A program made the translations under genes and the position numbers. From Locusta migratoria (taxonomy: Eukaryota > Arthropoda > Insecta > Orthoptera > Acrididae), in NCBI GenBank assembly GCA_026315105.1, contig CM048744.1, forward strand, positions 933,223,503 through 933,287,502: a stretch of 64,000 nucleotides of DNA, read 5' to 3'. Below are positions 51,680 through 62,999 of this stretch, piece by piece. Position 1 is the stretch's first letter. Every line of letters begins with the position of its first letter. The notes beneath the pieces were generated by a model. The model saw only the letters and a list, made by a program, of their open reading frames with translations, did not search any database and was not told the DNA's origin.

Positions 51680-53925
51680 GTTATGGTCTTCAGTCCGGAG
51701 ACTGATTTGATGCAGCTCTCCAACCTACTCTATCCTGAGCAAACCTTTTCGTCTCCTCATAAGAACGGCAACCCACATCCATGTGAATCTGCTTACTATA
51801 TGCGTCTCCTGGTCTCCCTCTGCGATTTTTACCCCACACACTTCCTTCCAATGCTAAATTTACGATTCCTCGATGTCTAACAATGTGTTCTACCAAGCGA
51901 TTCCTTCTTTTAGTAAAGGTATGCCAATTCTGTTCAGTACCTCTTCATTAGTTATGCGATCTACCCACCTAATCTTCAACATTCTTCTGTAGCACCGCAT
52001 TGCAAAAGCCTGTATCCTCTTCCTGTCCGCACTGTTTATCGTCCATGTTTCACTTCCGTACAAGGCAACACCCCACACAAATGCGTTCAGAAAAGACTTC
52101 CTTACACTTAAATTAATATTCGATGTTAGCAAATTTCTCTTCTTCAAAAGTGCTTTTCTTCCCATTGCCATTCTGCATTTTATATCCTCTGTACTGCGAC
52201 CATCGCATGTTATTTTACTGCCCAAGTAACAAACCTCATCTACCACCTTTACTGTTTCGTTGCCTAATCTAATTCCTTCAGCATCGCCTGATTTTCTAAG
52301 AGTGCATTCCATTATCTTTGTTTTCCTCTTGTTAGTGTTCATTTTATACGCTCTCTTCAACACACTGTCCATTCCATTCAAATGCTCTTCCAGGTTCTTT
52401 ACTGTCTCTGACAGAATTAAGTCATCAGCAAAACGCAATGTTTTTATTTCTTCACACTAAACTTTAATTCCTATTCCAAATTTTTCTTTGTTTTCCTTCA
52501 CCGCCTGCTCGATGTACAAACTGAATAACATCGGAGAAACTCTACAACTCTGTGTTACTCCCTTCCCAACTAATGCTTCCCTTTCATGCCCTTCGAGTCT
52601 AATAACTGCGGTCTGGCTTTTGTGCAAGTTATAAAAAACTCTTCTTTCCCTATATTTTACCTCTGCTGACTTCAGAATTTGAAAGAGTATATTCCAGTCA
52701 ACATTGTCAAAAGTTTTTTCCAAATCTACAGAAGCTAAAAATGCAGGTTTGCCTTTCCTTAATCTATCTTCTAAGATAAGTCGTAAAGTGAGTATTGCCT
52801 CCCGGGTTCCTACGTTGCTCCTGAATCCAAACTGATCTTCCCTCGAGGTCAGCTTCTACCAACTTTTCCATTCGCCTGTTGATAATTCGTGTTAAAATTT
52901 TTGCAAACAAGACTTATCAAACTGATGGGTCTGTAATTTTCACACCTGTCTGCGCCTGATTTCTTTGTAATGGGGATTATTACATTTTTGTTAAAGTCTG
53001 AGGGTATTTCGCCTGTCTCATACATCTTACACACAAAGTGAAACAGTTTTGTCATGGTTGGTTCTCCCAGAGACATTAGTAGCTCTGAAGGAATGTGATC
53101 TATTCCCGGGGCCTTGTTCCGACCTAGATCTTTCAGGGCTCTGTCAAATTCATATCTCAGTATAGTATCTCCTATTTCATCTGGTTCTACTTTCTCTTTC
53201 CATTGTCTCTAAGTTCATTTCCTTTGTAGAGCTCCTCTATGTACTCTTTCCACCTTTCATCTGAGAACTGGTTTTCCATCTGATTTCTTGATATTCGTAG
53301 AGCTATTTTTCTTATCTCTAAATATCTCTTTTATTTTCCTGTAGGTTTTATCTATTTTTCCCTTATTTATACATTCTTATATATCCTTGCATTTGCCTTC
53401 TAGCCACTCCTGCTTAGGCATTTTGCACTTCCTGTCAATCTCATTTCTTAGTCGCCTGTACTCCATTTTGCCTGTTTCATTTACTGCATGTTTTATATTT
53501 TCTCCTTTCATCAATTAAATTTGGTATTTCCTGTGATATCCAAAGATTGTTGTAGGTCTTGCCTTTCTACCTATTTTGTCCTCTGCTGCCTTCACTATTT
53601 CATCTCTCAATGCTACCCATTCCTCTTCTTCTGTTTTATTTCCCCCCGTTTCTGTCAATCCTTGCCTAAAGCTCCCTCTGAAATTCTTAAGAACTCTAGG
53701 TTCCCTCAATTTATCCAAGTCCCATCTCCTTATTTTCCGACCTTTCTGCAGTTTTTTTCAGTTTCAGCCTACAGTTCATGAGCAGTAAGTTATGGTCAGA
53801 ATCTATATCTGCCCCTGGGTATGTCAGTTTAAAACCTGATCCGGAATCTATGTTTAACTATTATAAATTCTATCTGAAACCTTCCGGTGTCTCCTGGTCT
53901 CTTCCACATATACAGCCATCATTAT
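51680..53925 (-). mobile_element. RTE-type LINE, longest copy (2.2 kb), 5'-truncated
   Basis: From the 3' terminus near 51683 (minus strand GTCTCCGGACTGAAGACCAT) through RT and linker to the end of the endonuclease domain near 53800, where the minus strand reads YPGADIDSDHNLLLMNCRLK. SDHNLL is the last endonuclease motif. The N-terminal endonuclease half is missing. Confidence 0.9.
51890..53830 (-). pseudogene. RTE endonuclease end, linker and RT, frameshifted
   Basis: In minus-strand order: SDHNLL (about 53790), the linker DKLREPRVLKNFRGSFRQGL (about 53710), FVCKMYETGEIPSDFNKNVI and IPITKKSGADRCENYRPISL (53040-52900), MEKTFDNVDWNILFQIL and MLFSLYIEQAVKENKEKFGI (52720-52460), then MRFADDLILSETVKNLEEHL (52438) and LGSKITCDGRSTEDIKCRMA to the end at 51890. 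FADD is intact. Frameshifts near 52840 and 52450 and other stops split it into four frames. Confidence 0.87.
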
Positions 53926-53929
53926 AATG

Positions 53930-54386
53930 CGAAGTAAATAGTGGAAAGACTTAAAAAACCTCTAGGCTCCAATGTAAATGACTATTTTAAAACTTTGTTT
54001 AAAGAAGGTCACATTTTTATAAATGTGTTCTTTTCAAGGTCAGGAACAATTTTTTATTTCTTTTCTTCGTAAATATCAATAGTTCGTAGTGATTCCGTTC
54101 ACGTCGAATTAACGAGACTACTGTATAGCTACCACAAATTCCACAGTCTTGCATACCTTATTGTAGGAAGATAGTCTTTAGTATTTAGGCAACACAACAA
54201 ACATGCCAAATAGATACTACGAAATGCCAGAGCCTCAACATGTTACCTCAATTCAAAATATGCAGGAAGTAATCATTTGTTTGCTTCGATAAGTAGCCTT
54301 TACGATTCTATTTTTACGTTTTTGCAATCGATAAGTAACTTAACATATTCCCATTTTGGCATTCCTGAATACATAGCAACTTCAAT
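53930..54386. other. No gene recognised
   Basis: AT-rich, short frames only. Confidence 0.5.
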
Positions 54387-54815
54387 CTAAGGAGATTAGA
54401 ATAAAGGGAGATGGCATCATCTATGCCGAGGACATACATTAATTGAAGCCTCTCCGCCATCTTGGTCACTTTTGGAACATTATTTCTCCGTTAAAGCTAT
54501 GCGTTAAGTCGACCCTCTTACTGTTAATGCATTGAGCTGACAGTAAATGAAAAGTATGCACTTTCAAACAAAATACTTTCTTGAATAAATAGTAATAAAT
54601 ACTCATCATAATATATTTGAAAACTTAATTTTTAACGGCTAATTTGCGCTTTTTAACACGTTGTACATCACGGCAAAACCTTCGGACGTTTCATTCCTGT
54701 TTTAAGTGACATAAAACATCAGCTCCACAATACGAAACTTCTCCAAAAGTTAGTAATATGGCGGAGGGTTCACTTTTTCAGTCTAAGGGCGTCTTCCTGT
54801 ATTTTAACCTCCTTG
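54387..54815. mobile_element. MITE copy 2 (same family as 15888-16649)
   Basis: Left end CTAAGGAGATTAGAATAAAG, right end (reading in) CAAGGAGGTTAAAATACAGG. It also shares CTCCGCCATCTTGG near the left end and ATATGGCGGAGGGTTCACTT near the right. Flanks CTTCAAT and CTTCAGT are a possible target-site duplication. It is 429 bp with no coding. Confidence 0.75.
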
Positions 54816-55053
54816 CTTCAGTGCTGCAAAAAGTATTTCGAAAAGTAAAGTCACAATTCGTTATAACAGTATGATTGTTGCCATTATAAATTTACGCAAA
54901 CTGAACAGAAAGGTGTGTACCACATGATCAATGTTTCCTAACTTCTTTAGTTATTAAAAAAAAAAAAACTCCTCGCTTTCAAGGAAACTCATAAATAAAA
55001 CTTTTCAGCATAACAGTATGATAACCCGATCCATTACGTACAATACTGGTTAA

Positions 55054-55577
55054 TAGTTTTCAAAATAAAAAGCCAAGATCGCACATTAATAATTTATTAA
55101 ATGACGACCGGTTTCGGTGCACTGTCACCATCATCTGGTCTCATATATGTTATAAGCTGGTTTTGTGTCAAAAATATAAAAGACATGCAAGAAATAACGT
55201 GAAAACATAAAAAATAACATACATTTGGGATTGAGAGGCACTTATCCTACCTTGTTAAAAAAAATTGGGTATAAAATAACAAATGCAACATTGCACTTAG
55301 TCGCTGTATAAAATAACACAAGTTAAAAACATGACAGCTTACAAAGCACCTGTTATTTTATACCCAATTTTTAACAAGCTAGGATAAGTGGCTCTTAATC
55401 CCAAATGTATGTTATTTTTTATGTTTTTACGGTATTTCTTGCATGTCTTTTATATTTTTGACACATGACCAGCTTATCACATATATGAGATCAGATGATG
55501 GTGACACATTGCACCTACATCGGTGGTCATTTAATAAATTATTAATGTGTGATCTTGGATTTTTATTTTGAAAACTA
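55054..55577. repeat. Long inverted repeat, ~230-bp arms, hammerhead-like core
   Basis: The left arm (55054-55282) is the inverse of the right arm (55349-55577). Paired marks are TAGTTTTCAAAATAAAAA at one end and its inverse at the other, and ATTGGGTATAAAATAACA at the centre. In the left arm on the minus strand: CAGATGATGGTGACAGTGCA, then CCGAAACCGGTCGTC, with a GGTGAC/GTGCACC-type stem before GAAAC. This is the form of Penelope-type terminal repeats. Confidence 0.8.
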
Positions 55578-55579
55578 TA

Positions 55580-56425
55580 AAATGATCAGATCGCCTCCAG
55601 ATCCGACTATGTCAGGTAATCTTAATAGTCGTTAAGTTAAATTGTTAGTAACATAGTATATCACTATAGGGTACGATTGATTTATACTGTGCTTAACAAC
55701 AAAATGCCCACAATTTTTACGCGGGAAGAGAAACTCCTAGCAGTTAAAGGACGCATCGTGAACTGAGGTAAAGCGTTCTTGTTGACTGAATCCACCCACA
55801 ACGCGACCGGACTTCATCAGTAAATTCAAGACAGCTCATTTCGGCTAAGCCGAAGATTCAGCTGATTTCTGGCCAAAAGCGAAACGAGGCCGAAACCGAA
55901 ACGGAGTCCGAAACCAATATTTTGGCCGAAACTGGCCGTAACCGATACCGAAACTGAATGTTCGGTCGCTCCTTAATTTTAATGCGTGATGGAAAAAGTC
56001 ACATAAGAGTTATAAATACGAAAACAACTATTTCCTTTTACCACTCTTAACACATTCACAGGTGATTTTTGTGTTGCTCGTATGTATGACAAAGTATCTT
56101 TCCATTTATATGTGTTTCTATGACCACATTGTAGTAAACATCGATATTTCACGATCACGTATTAATATGATGGCTGTGACAACCACGTGAATGTTATTTG
56201 TAGCTAAAGAGACCTTTATCATAAAGTTTTACAGTGCGGACCTTTATTCACTCGACTCACCACTATACAGTTCAACTAGAAATACCATGATTCGATTGTC
56301 TTAAGGAATATTATTGAATAGCTTATTGGATGATGTAATATGAGCTTAGGCTCGAAACTGGTCAGGAAGTAAAAGAAAAAGTCCTTCAGTTTTTACTTTA
56401 ATTTAGTAAAACAACAAGTTTTGGC
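55580..56425. other. No gene; local CCGAAAC-rich tract
   Basis: AT-rich apart from 55830-55970, where short variants of GGCCGAAACCGAAAC recur at irregular spacing. This could be degenerate tandem repeat sequence. No coding region was recognised. Confidence 0.5.
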
Positions 56426-56430
56426 ACCAC

Positions 56431-57400
56431 TTGCGACATCTTTTCTGGCCCTTGAGCATATCTAACAAACGGTCAATAAGCCCAAAGTCCGTGTTAACTT
56501 GGACCATCATTCTCTTACAAAGGACTCCACACCTCGTTTTGTTTACCGGAGAGAATTTCTCGCACTCCGGTTCAAATTTGATGACAATTTGGCCATATAC
56601 ACTGCTGGCTCAAAGACTTGGCAACGCCTCGTTTAAATACCGTCTTCCTGAATGGAGTTCCAGTTTTACAGCTGAGTTGTTTGCATTATATCAAGCCACC
56701 CAATGCGTCCGGCGAAACCCGCTCAATAAGAGTGTCATTTGCTCGGACTCTCTGAGTGCTCTTTTGAGCCTCCACTGATTCAAAATTTCCGCAATTGTCT
56801 TACCTCTCTTTCAGCGAGCGGAACTACTGTGACGTTTCTGTGGGTCCATGGCCACGTGGAGTATTGGGGAATGAGTCTGCGGATACGGCTGCCAAGGAGA
56901 CAGTTCTCCTCCCTCGGCTGTCTACCTTTTCTACTACATCTGATGACCTTCGTGTTGGCTTCTCCTGCCGTATCATCTCACGTTGGTTTTTACATTGGTC
57001 ATCCCTGTTAGGGAACAAATTGCGAGCCATTAAACCTGTGCCTGATCTTTGGTCAACGTCATCTCGACCCTCTCGCCGAGAGGAGATTGTTCTGCCCCGG
57101 CTTCGTATTGACCACTGCCGTTATAGCCACCAGTATTTACTTCGTGGTGATCCTGCTCCCTTATGTCAGCACTGTGATGAACCTTTTACTGTGTACCACT
57201 TTTTAGTGCAATGTCCGTTTCTTAATCGTCTACGTTACCATTTGAAATGTCTGATATTTTAGCTGATGATCCGCATTACTTTTTATACATCGTGCAAATA
57301 TGGCGAAAGCCATTTAAGTTCTAACCCCGGTTCGATTTTACTATGGGCAGTGTTGGGCGCTAATGACCTTAAGTAGATTTGTGCCCTAAAAAAAAAAAAA
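56431..57400 (+). pseudogene. Non-LTR LINE with RNase H domain, 3' part
   Basis: Frame one (56431-56778): WSSSFTAELFALYQATQCVR, then SVICSDSLSALLSL, the AEL and SDSLSAL parts of RNase H in I-group LINEs. Frame two (56795-57262): VGPWPRGVLGNESADTAAKE is the GHVGxxGNExAD motif. Then the C-terminal zinc-like RIDHCRYSHQYLLRGDPAPL, CQHCDEPFTVYHFLVQCPFL. One frameshift near 56790. The end has an A-run (57389-57401) followed by an unusual G-run. Similar architecture is known in the I, LOA and R1 groups; the clade is not fixed. Confidence 0.85.
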
Positions 57401-57591
57401 GGGGGGGGGGCAATAAAAACACAGCAGTACTGGTGACCGTAAATAACATAATTTTATTAACCGGGATAGCTGCTAATGTCGTGCTTTGCATAATTATGAA
57501 CAAGTTAAAATCACCTCGTTTATTCTAGCTTCCTAATTACCGTTTCAATTTTGTGAAGCTCTTGCTTCAAGTGTATATTTCTCTTTTTCAG

Positions 57592-57661
57592 AGACGGCGA
57601 TGGGACGAAATGTAAACGCTCAAGCAGACAGCGAATCGGAGTACGTGCGAGCTGTCTATGA
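57592..57661 (+). CDS. CYP4: Cytochrome P450 CYP4 family, internal exon 4
   Basis: Encodes (E)TAMGRNVNAQADSESEYVRA, then VYE with the last codon split. ETAMGxxxNAQ is the CYP4 family signature near the start of helix E/F, directly after DIIC of exon 3. The acceptor CTCTTTTTCAG ends at 57591 and the Glu codon is completed across the 16.5-kb intron (phase 1). The donor is TATGA|GTGAGT at 57662, phase 2, a strong site. There are no lesions. The next exon (usually starting M-x-E-L) and all heme-binding exons were not found in the remaining 6.3 kb. Confidence 0.95.
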
Positions 57662-57664
57662 GTG

Positions 57665-57895
57665 AGTACCTGCCTTATACCCTATCTTTTTTGTTTCTTT
57701 CTTGCACACACGAGGTATTTATGGCACCCAACGACCTGTTAGCTGTATGGAACTGATTTTCAGGAAATAATCCTGTTAAATCGACATAAATTCTTTATGT
57801 TTCATTAGATGTGATGTGGTTTTTTTTATTCCATATATCTATAGAGAGGAACTCCTCAAGAATGTATAACATGCCATATAATGAGAATACACAAT
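57665..57895. other. Intron 4 start, no feature
   Basis: AT-rich intron sequence after the exon 4 donor. Confidence 0.6.
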
Positions 57896-57899
57896 ATTG

Positions 57900-58475
57900 T
57901 TGTTTGTTGTCGTTTTCAATCCGGCGACTGGTTTCTTGTAGCTCTCCATGCCACTCTGTTCTGTGCAAACCTCGTCATTTCCGAATAACAACGACAACCA
58001 ACATCCATTTGTACCTAGTTACTGTACTCATTCTTTGATCTCCATATGCAATTTCTCTCTCTTCCCCCCCCCCCCCCCCCCCATCCACTACACATACCCT
58101 CCAACACTAAAATGACAATTCCCTGATGTCTCAGAATCGATTTCTTTTTCAGTCAAATTACGACAGAAATTTCTTTACTCGCCCATTCAATTTAGTAACT
58201 CCCCATTAGTTGTGCAATCTGTCCATATAATCTTCAGCATTCGTCTGTAGCACCATATTTCAAAAAATTTTATCCTCTTCTTGTTCTTTCCCGTGAAAGA
58301 CTGCGCTACAAAAATATTCCATCAGTAAAGACTGCCTAACACTTAAATTAATATTCGATGTTAACAAATTTTTGTTCTTTAGAAATACTTTTCTTTCCAT
58401 CACCGTACTGTATTTTTCTCCACTTCGGCAATCTTGAGTTATTTTGCTGCCCAAATAACAAATACTGAGCTACAA
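57900..58475 (-). pseudogene. RTE-type LINE 3' fragment, diverged
   Basis: The minus-strand 3' end (near 57913: CAGTCGCCGGATTGAAAACG) and coding remnants MERKVFLKNKNLLTSNINLS, VRQSLLMEYF (58440-58300) match the RTE copies at 37400 and 52000. A C-run (58064-58082) interrupts it. It is older than the other copies. Confidence 0.75.
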
Positions 58476-58654
58476 TGCATTATAACCCTTTGTTGATAAC
58501 TGATCTACACATAGCACATTCACACTATGTCTTATACTGATACATCATAATTAGAAACCGTAATACCGTTATCTGTTAATGTGATAAAATTAAGTTACCC
58601 TTTCCCTGACTACATTTTTCCATAAACAGCAATTACTAAAGCATCTCACGGGCC

Positions 58655-58739
58655 GTTATGGTGTAGCCGAGCGGTCTAAGGCGCCTCGCTGCGGAGCTAG
58701 CGGTTGCTCGCCGTCGGAGATTCTAGTCCTCCTTGGGGC

Positions 58740-58778
<39 letters not shown>

Positions 58779-58803
58779 CTTAGGTTAGTTTACCTTAGTT
58801 TAA
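58655..58803 (+). mobile_element. SINE variant, 3'-truncated
   Basis: Head GCCGTTATGGTGTAGCCGAG, then CGGTCTAAGGCGCCTCGCTG, B-box-like GAGATTCTAGTCC, a (TG)n tract (58743-58777) and TTAGGTTAGTTTACCTTAG, where it stops. It abuts the foldback repeat that starts at 58804. Confidence 0.8.
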
Positions 58804-59115
58804 GTTCCAATGCGAACCTTGCAAGGCTAGCACTACTGGAAGAAAGGATATGGTGGAGATATGGCTTAGCCACAGCCTAAGGGATGTTTCCAGAATGAAA
58901 CTTTCACTCTGCAGCGGAAAGTAGGAGGCGAGGTACTGGCAGAAGTAAAGTTGTGGGGCGGCATCGTGACTCGTGTCGGAATAGCTCAGTGGCAGAGCGC
59001 GTGCCCGCGAAAGGCAAAGGTCCCAGGTTCGCGTCCCGGTTTCGGCACACAATTTTAATCTATCAGGAAGTTTCATATCTGCGCACACTCCGCTGCAGAG
59101 TGAAAGTTTCAACCT
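58804..59115. mobile_element. Foldback-like repeat with tRNA-like insert
   Basis: GAATGAAACTTTCACTCTGC with AGCGGA (58893-58918) is inverted at 59090-59112 (TCCGCTGCAGAGTGAAAGTT). Between them is a tRNA-like module (58980-59046: GTCGGAATAGCTCAGTGGCA, GAGCGCGTGCCCGCGAAAGG, B box CAGGTTCGCGTCC). Upstream GAAAGGATATGGTGGAGATA and TGGCTTAGCCACAGCC are part of the same repeat. I recall this arrangement from insect genomes but cannot name it. The tRNA part is not a convincing functional tRNA. Confidence 0.7.
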
Positions 59116-59476
59116 GCAATGTTGCTCTGCAGTTGATCGCACTGCAACTGGCAGTTTCATGTAAAGGCAAAGAACTTGTTGAAGGCAATCAATGTGACAA
59201 ACTCACCAAAACACAAAATTAATGTGCACAAAAAAGTTGCAAACTTTTGTCTCAACAACGGAACAGTCTGATCAAATGGGCTTAAGTTGTTATGTAGCGC
59301 CTGCCTATACGCTAGCGACCTCCAGCAATGTTAGAGTGGTAGCTTGCCATCAGGCGCTACTTCAGGAATGGAGCACTACAAAGGGAATGGTTGTTGAAAT
59401 GTATGAGTTGAAAGTGCTCAGCCAAGGTGCATGGCTAGCCGTGTTACCGAACTGGGAATTTTAGAGGGACACGCTG

Positions 59477-59479
<3 letters not shown>

Positions 59480-59533
<54 letters not shown>
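59480..59533. repeat. (CT)n microsatellite
   Basis: About 27 CT units. Minus-strand frames across it give Arg-Glu repeats and are not genes. Confidence 0.97.
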
Positions 59534-59536
<3 letters not shown>

Positions 59537-59684
59537 GCTTGTTCCAATTTGCACATTTTTTGTAAATATGCCTCGCAGAGCTGAAAAAGCATAGTCTCCC
59601 TTTGCTAGTTTGGTTAAGCTTGAAATTTTGGCGAATGAGTTTGAGTGGTCGCCATTGCTTTCCCCCTGTATGCTGTGTTGTTGT

Positions 59685-59790
59685 GGTCTCGAGTTCTGAG
59701 CCTGGTACGATGCGGCTCTCCACGCTCGTCTGTCTTGTGCAAGTCCTGTCAACTCTGTATAAGAACGGCAACCAACATACTGAAACTAAA
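59685..59790 (-). mobile_element. RTE-type LINE, 3' UTR scrap
   Basis: The minus-strand 3' end GTACCAGGCTCAGAACTCG-like sequence, then GGAGAGCCGCATCG and GTTGCCGTTCTTATACAG, match the final 100 bp of the RTE family. Nothing more is kept. Confidence 0.7.
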
Positions 59791-59894
59791 ATGTAGTATC
59801 ATTCCATTTGTCTTTCTAGAATTTATACGTGTTTCATGCAAGCCACAGTGTTTTGTGCACATTACTTTCTAATTTTATTTTTGTGTTTCACCTT

Positions 59895-60482
59895 TCGTGC
59901 CACCTTAAATTGTAAAGAACACGTAGATAATGTCGTGGGAAAGGCGAACCAGAGACTGCGTTTTATTGGCAGAACCCTTAAATGATGCAACAGAACTACT
60001 AAAGAAACTGCATACACTATGCTTGTCCGTCCTTTTATGGAGTATTGCTGCCCAGTGTGCGATCCTTAATCAGGTGGGTTTCACGGAGGACATCGAAAGA
60101 GTCCAAAGAAGGGCAGCTCGTTTCGTATTGTCAGGATACAGGGGAGACAGCGTTCGGAAATGATACAGGATCTGTGATGGGAATCATTACAACAACGGCG
60201 CTTATCGCTGCGGCGTGGGCTACTTACTAAACTCCAATCGCCAACATTCTCCTCCGAATGCGAAAATATATTGTTGTCTCCCACTTACATAAGTAGAAAT
60301 GATCATCAGAATAAAATACGAGAAATGAGAGCTCGAACGGAGAGATTCAGGTGTTCTTTCTCCCCGCGAGCTATTCGAGAATGGAATGGGAGATAAAATA
60401 GTATAGCGGTGGTTCGATGAACCCTCTGCCAGGCACTTAAATGTGATTTGCAGAGTATCCCATGTCGATGTAGATGTAGATT
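59895..60482 (+). pseudogene. Non-LTR LINE 3' fragment, (GATGTA)n tail
   Basis: A close relative of 39950-40625: EHVDNVVGKANQRLRFIGRT-type sequence across frames, FTEDIERVQRRAARFVLSGY, FSPRAIREWNGR, then CCAGGCACTTAAATGTGATT and the tail CGATGTAGATGTAGA. Stops and frameshifts are present. Confidence 0.85.
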
Positions 60483-60484
60483 TC

Positions 60485-61545
60485 AGGACTAGTGCAAGGA
60501 GCAGTGGAGACAACAATGCAAGATGTTTATTATTGCTGTTGTAATTACAGGCATAATAAGTGAACCCCACTCACATAAGGAGCTTTGCTCCACAACAACC
60601 ATCTCCCCACCCTACCAAGTGTGTGTGTGTGTGTGTGTCGTCATGTGCGTGAGGCTGCAGCTGGGAAGGCAGAGATGCTCATAGTTAGAAGGTTAGCCAA
60701 TTTTATTTTTGTATTGGACAAAGAGGTGTCCTGGGGAGACGTGGTCGATAGGTATCTGTGGTTTGCGATTCCTCCACGATCCGCAAGTTGGCAGGATGGT
60801 CCCATTAGGTGAATGGCCAAGTTGAACGGGAAGGGCGACCATATTTCGGCAGAATGTTTCCTGGGCTGGCTGAGGACGGACGTGAGTATGTTGGTCTACG
60901 AGGGTAGTGTATTTGGAAGTGTGATCTGTGACAGTTTTGGAACAGATTAGCAGGGAAATAGTTCAGTAAATGCACAATGTTAGGAGAGGTCCATTTTCGA
61001 AATTTTTGGGTGCGTTTTCACGGAATTAGGACGAGTTCTTTGCGGATTAGGCTCAGTTCATGTGGGAATTTTCCTTGTGGCACTTTGAATTTACGTGTGT
61101 GTCGCCACGTGGGTAGTACATCATGGCACTACGATTGTGGAATCCAACCAGTAGACAATGCGTGTGAAACCTTTTGGTCCCTTTCTTAATCCCTCCACGA
61201 AATATTAATTGTATTCTAAATTTTTTAACTGAAATGTCCCATAATATTTCTTGCTTAATTGAGTAACGAGCAGATCTGTGAATAAATGTAAATCTGTTAA
61301 AAGGGAAACTGCTTCCTTTATACTGTTTCCCCGTCCTTGTTTGTATGGATAATATTCAGATAGGAAATCATGTTAGGCATATCCCTTGAGATAAGCTACT
61401 ACTAATTAGTTGCCATAGTTTCCGTGGTAAGGCGAATTATGTTGCGCGTCATTTATTTAATCAGGGCACTGAGATCTGCTTTAACATTTTTTTATACTCG
61501 GCACAGGGTGGCAATGATAAGAAAGCGAAGGGTGGTAAGCTTACA
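60485..61545. other. No gene recognised
   Basis: A (GT)n tract at 60620-60639. The stretch 60640-61190 is GC-richer and has a 75-codon frame with no family resemblance; it could be old retroelement sequence. After 61195 it is AT-rich. Confidence 0.45.
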
Positions 61546-61549
61546 ATAC

Positions 61550-62045
61550 ATTTCACCCTCCTAACTGTATTCGTATTCCGTCTCCCTCTCCGATTTTTAC
61601 CCCTCCTCCCACTTCGCTCCATTACTAAATTGAAAATTCCTTGATGTCTCAGGATGTGTCCTACATGTCTGTCCATTCTTCTATTCAAGACATTCCACAA
61701 ATCTCTTTCTCCCTAATTCCTTTCACACCTCCTGAATAGTCACGTCGTCTACCACGCTATTCTTCAGCACTCTCCTGTAAAATCATTGTAAAACCTTCTA
61801 TGCTCTTCTTGTCTGAAGTGTTTACCGTCCACGTTTTACACCTGTGCTAGGGTACACTCCAGATAAAGGCCTTCAGAAAGGACTTCCTAACACCCAATAT
61901 TTGATGTTAACAGATTTCTCTTCTTCAGAAATGCTTATCTTTCGATTGCCATTCTGCGTTTTATATCTTCACTATTCCGGTCATCAAAAGTAATTTTATT
62001 GCACAAATAACCAAACTCGACTACTACCATGATGATCTCGTTTCT
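61550..62045 (-). pseudogene. RTE-type LINE fragment, diverged
   Basis: Minus-strand similarity to the RT C-terminus: blocks TTCTTCAGAAATGCTTATCT, GGCCTTCAGAAAGGACTTCC, TGTTTACCGTCCACGTTTTA, CTTCTATGCTCTTCTTGTCTG and GAGGTGTGAAAGG-type 3' UTR. The order equals the copy at 37200-37700. Many indels; old. Confidence 0.75.
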
Positions 62046-62995
62046 TTCTTTGAACATTCGTTCTTAGAAATAAACGTTTCTTCCTTATTATTTCAGTATA
62101 AACTATCTGCACAAAAATAGTCGGAGACCTATTAGTTTACGTCAAATTTACGAATTTATGACTGCTTCCACTCTGCTCGGGACATGGGACTTGTCTAATT
62201 TCATCATTTATGAGTGCTTTCACTCTGCTCGAGATGATTTTACTGAGGTATGTGAATGTAGCCCATCCCATTATTTCTCAAGAATACAAACTAGGAAAAT
62301 ACTGACGTATGGACTCTGGAATCCAGAGTCACGTTGATATTCTAAATAATCTCGAAGGTGTTGCACTGGATTCATGCCTGGACTTTGTCAGCAGACCAGT
62401 CCATCTCAAAAAAAAAAAAAAAAAAAAAAAAATGTGATCCATTAAAGGCACCACACGCTACCTTTGAAAAACACACTCAAGCATAACACCACGACCACCT
62501 CCTGAGTACTCAAATTCACATGACATCAGGTAACTTGCTACAGGATTTCGCTAAACCCAGATTCTTCCATCGGATTCCCATAGCCTATCTGTAATTCATC
62601 ACTCATCACTCATTTACAGTCATTTCTGTCCAGTGGCGTCACTTGTTATCCTGTCTCAAGCGTAATTTAGGAGTGAATATAGAAACATGAGGAACAACTT
62701 TAGCCCTTTTTAACTCCCCTTATGTATAGTCATTGAAATAACAGGACTGTTGATAGCACTTTGTAAGTCAGAAATTAATCCTTCCACTGATTTTATTATT
62801 TTTGCTGTAATTTCCACACCTGACTGACCAGTTTGGTCATAAAAAAGAGAATTTATGTCTTTTGCAACTGTAATTTATCATTTATAAATGAAAATAATTA
62901 GATTAATTTAAATAGACTACCAACAGAATCCCTTTGTTCCTCAGGCGACATCCAATGATTAGTTTGTATTCAAAGTAAGTGAGGTCATCTGATGT
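62046..62995. other. No gene recognised; A-run
   Basis: Direct repeat ATGACTGCTTCCACTCTGCT / ATGAGTGCTTTCACTCTGCT at 62158 and 62210. An A-run of about 25 bp lies at 62408-62431. No coding region was recognised. Confidence 0.5.
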
Positions 62996-62999
62996 AGCC

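Larger units (their letters stand above)
41142..57591 (+). other. CYP4 intron after exon 3, 16.5 kb
   Basis: GTACGT at 41142 to CTTTTTCAG at 57591; phase 1. It holds a piggyBac-like element, a 5-kb L1/Tx1-type LINE, Tc1, RTE and other LINE fragments, a MITE and a large palindrome. The stretch 41145-41654 has no recognised feature. Confidence 0.85.

Noticed and set aside
53488..53788. Plus-strand frames rich in Phe/Ser/Pro
   Set aside because: Antisense of the RTE linker region.
58980..59046. Functional tRNA gene
   Set aside because: Embedded in a repeated foldback element; imperfect T-arm and stem pairing by eye. tRNAscan-SE would decide.
59418..59771. 100-117 codon minus-strand frames
   Set aside because: Arg-Glu repeats from the (CT)n tract plus RTE 3' UTR; not a gene.
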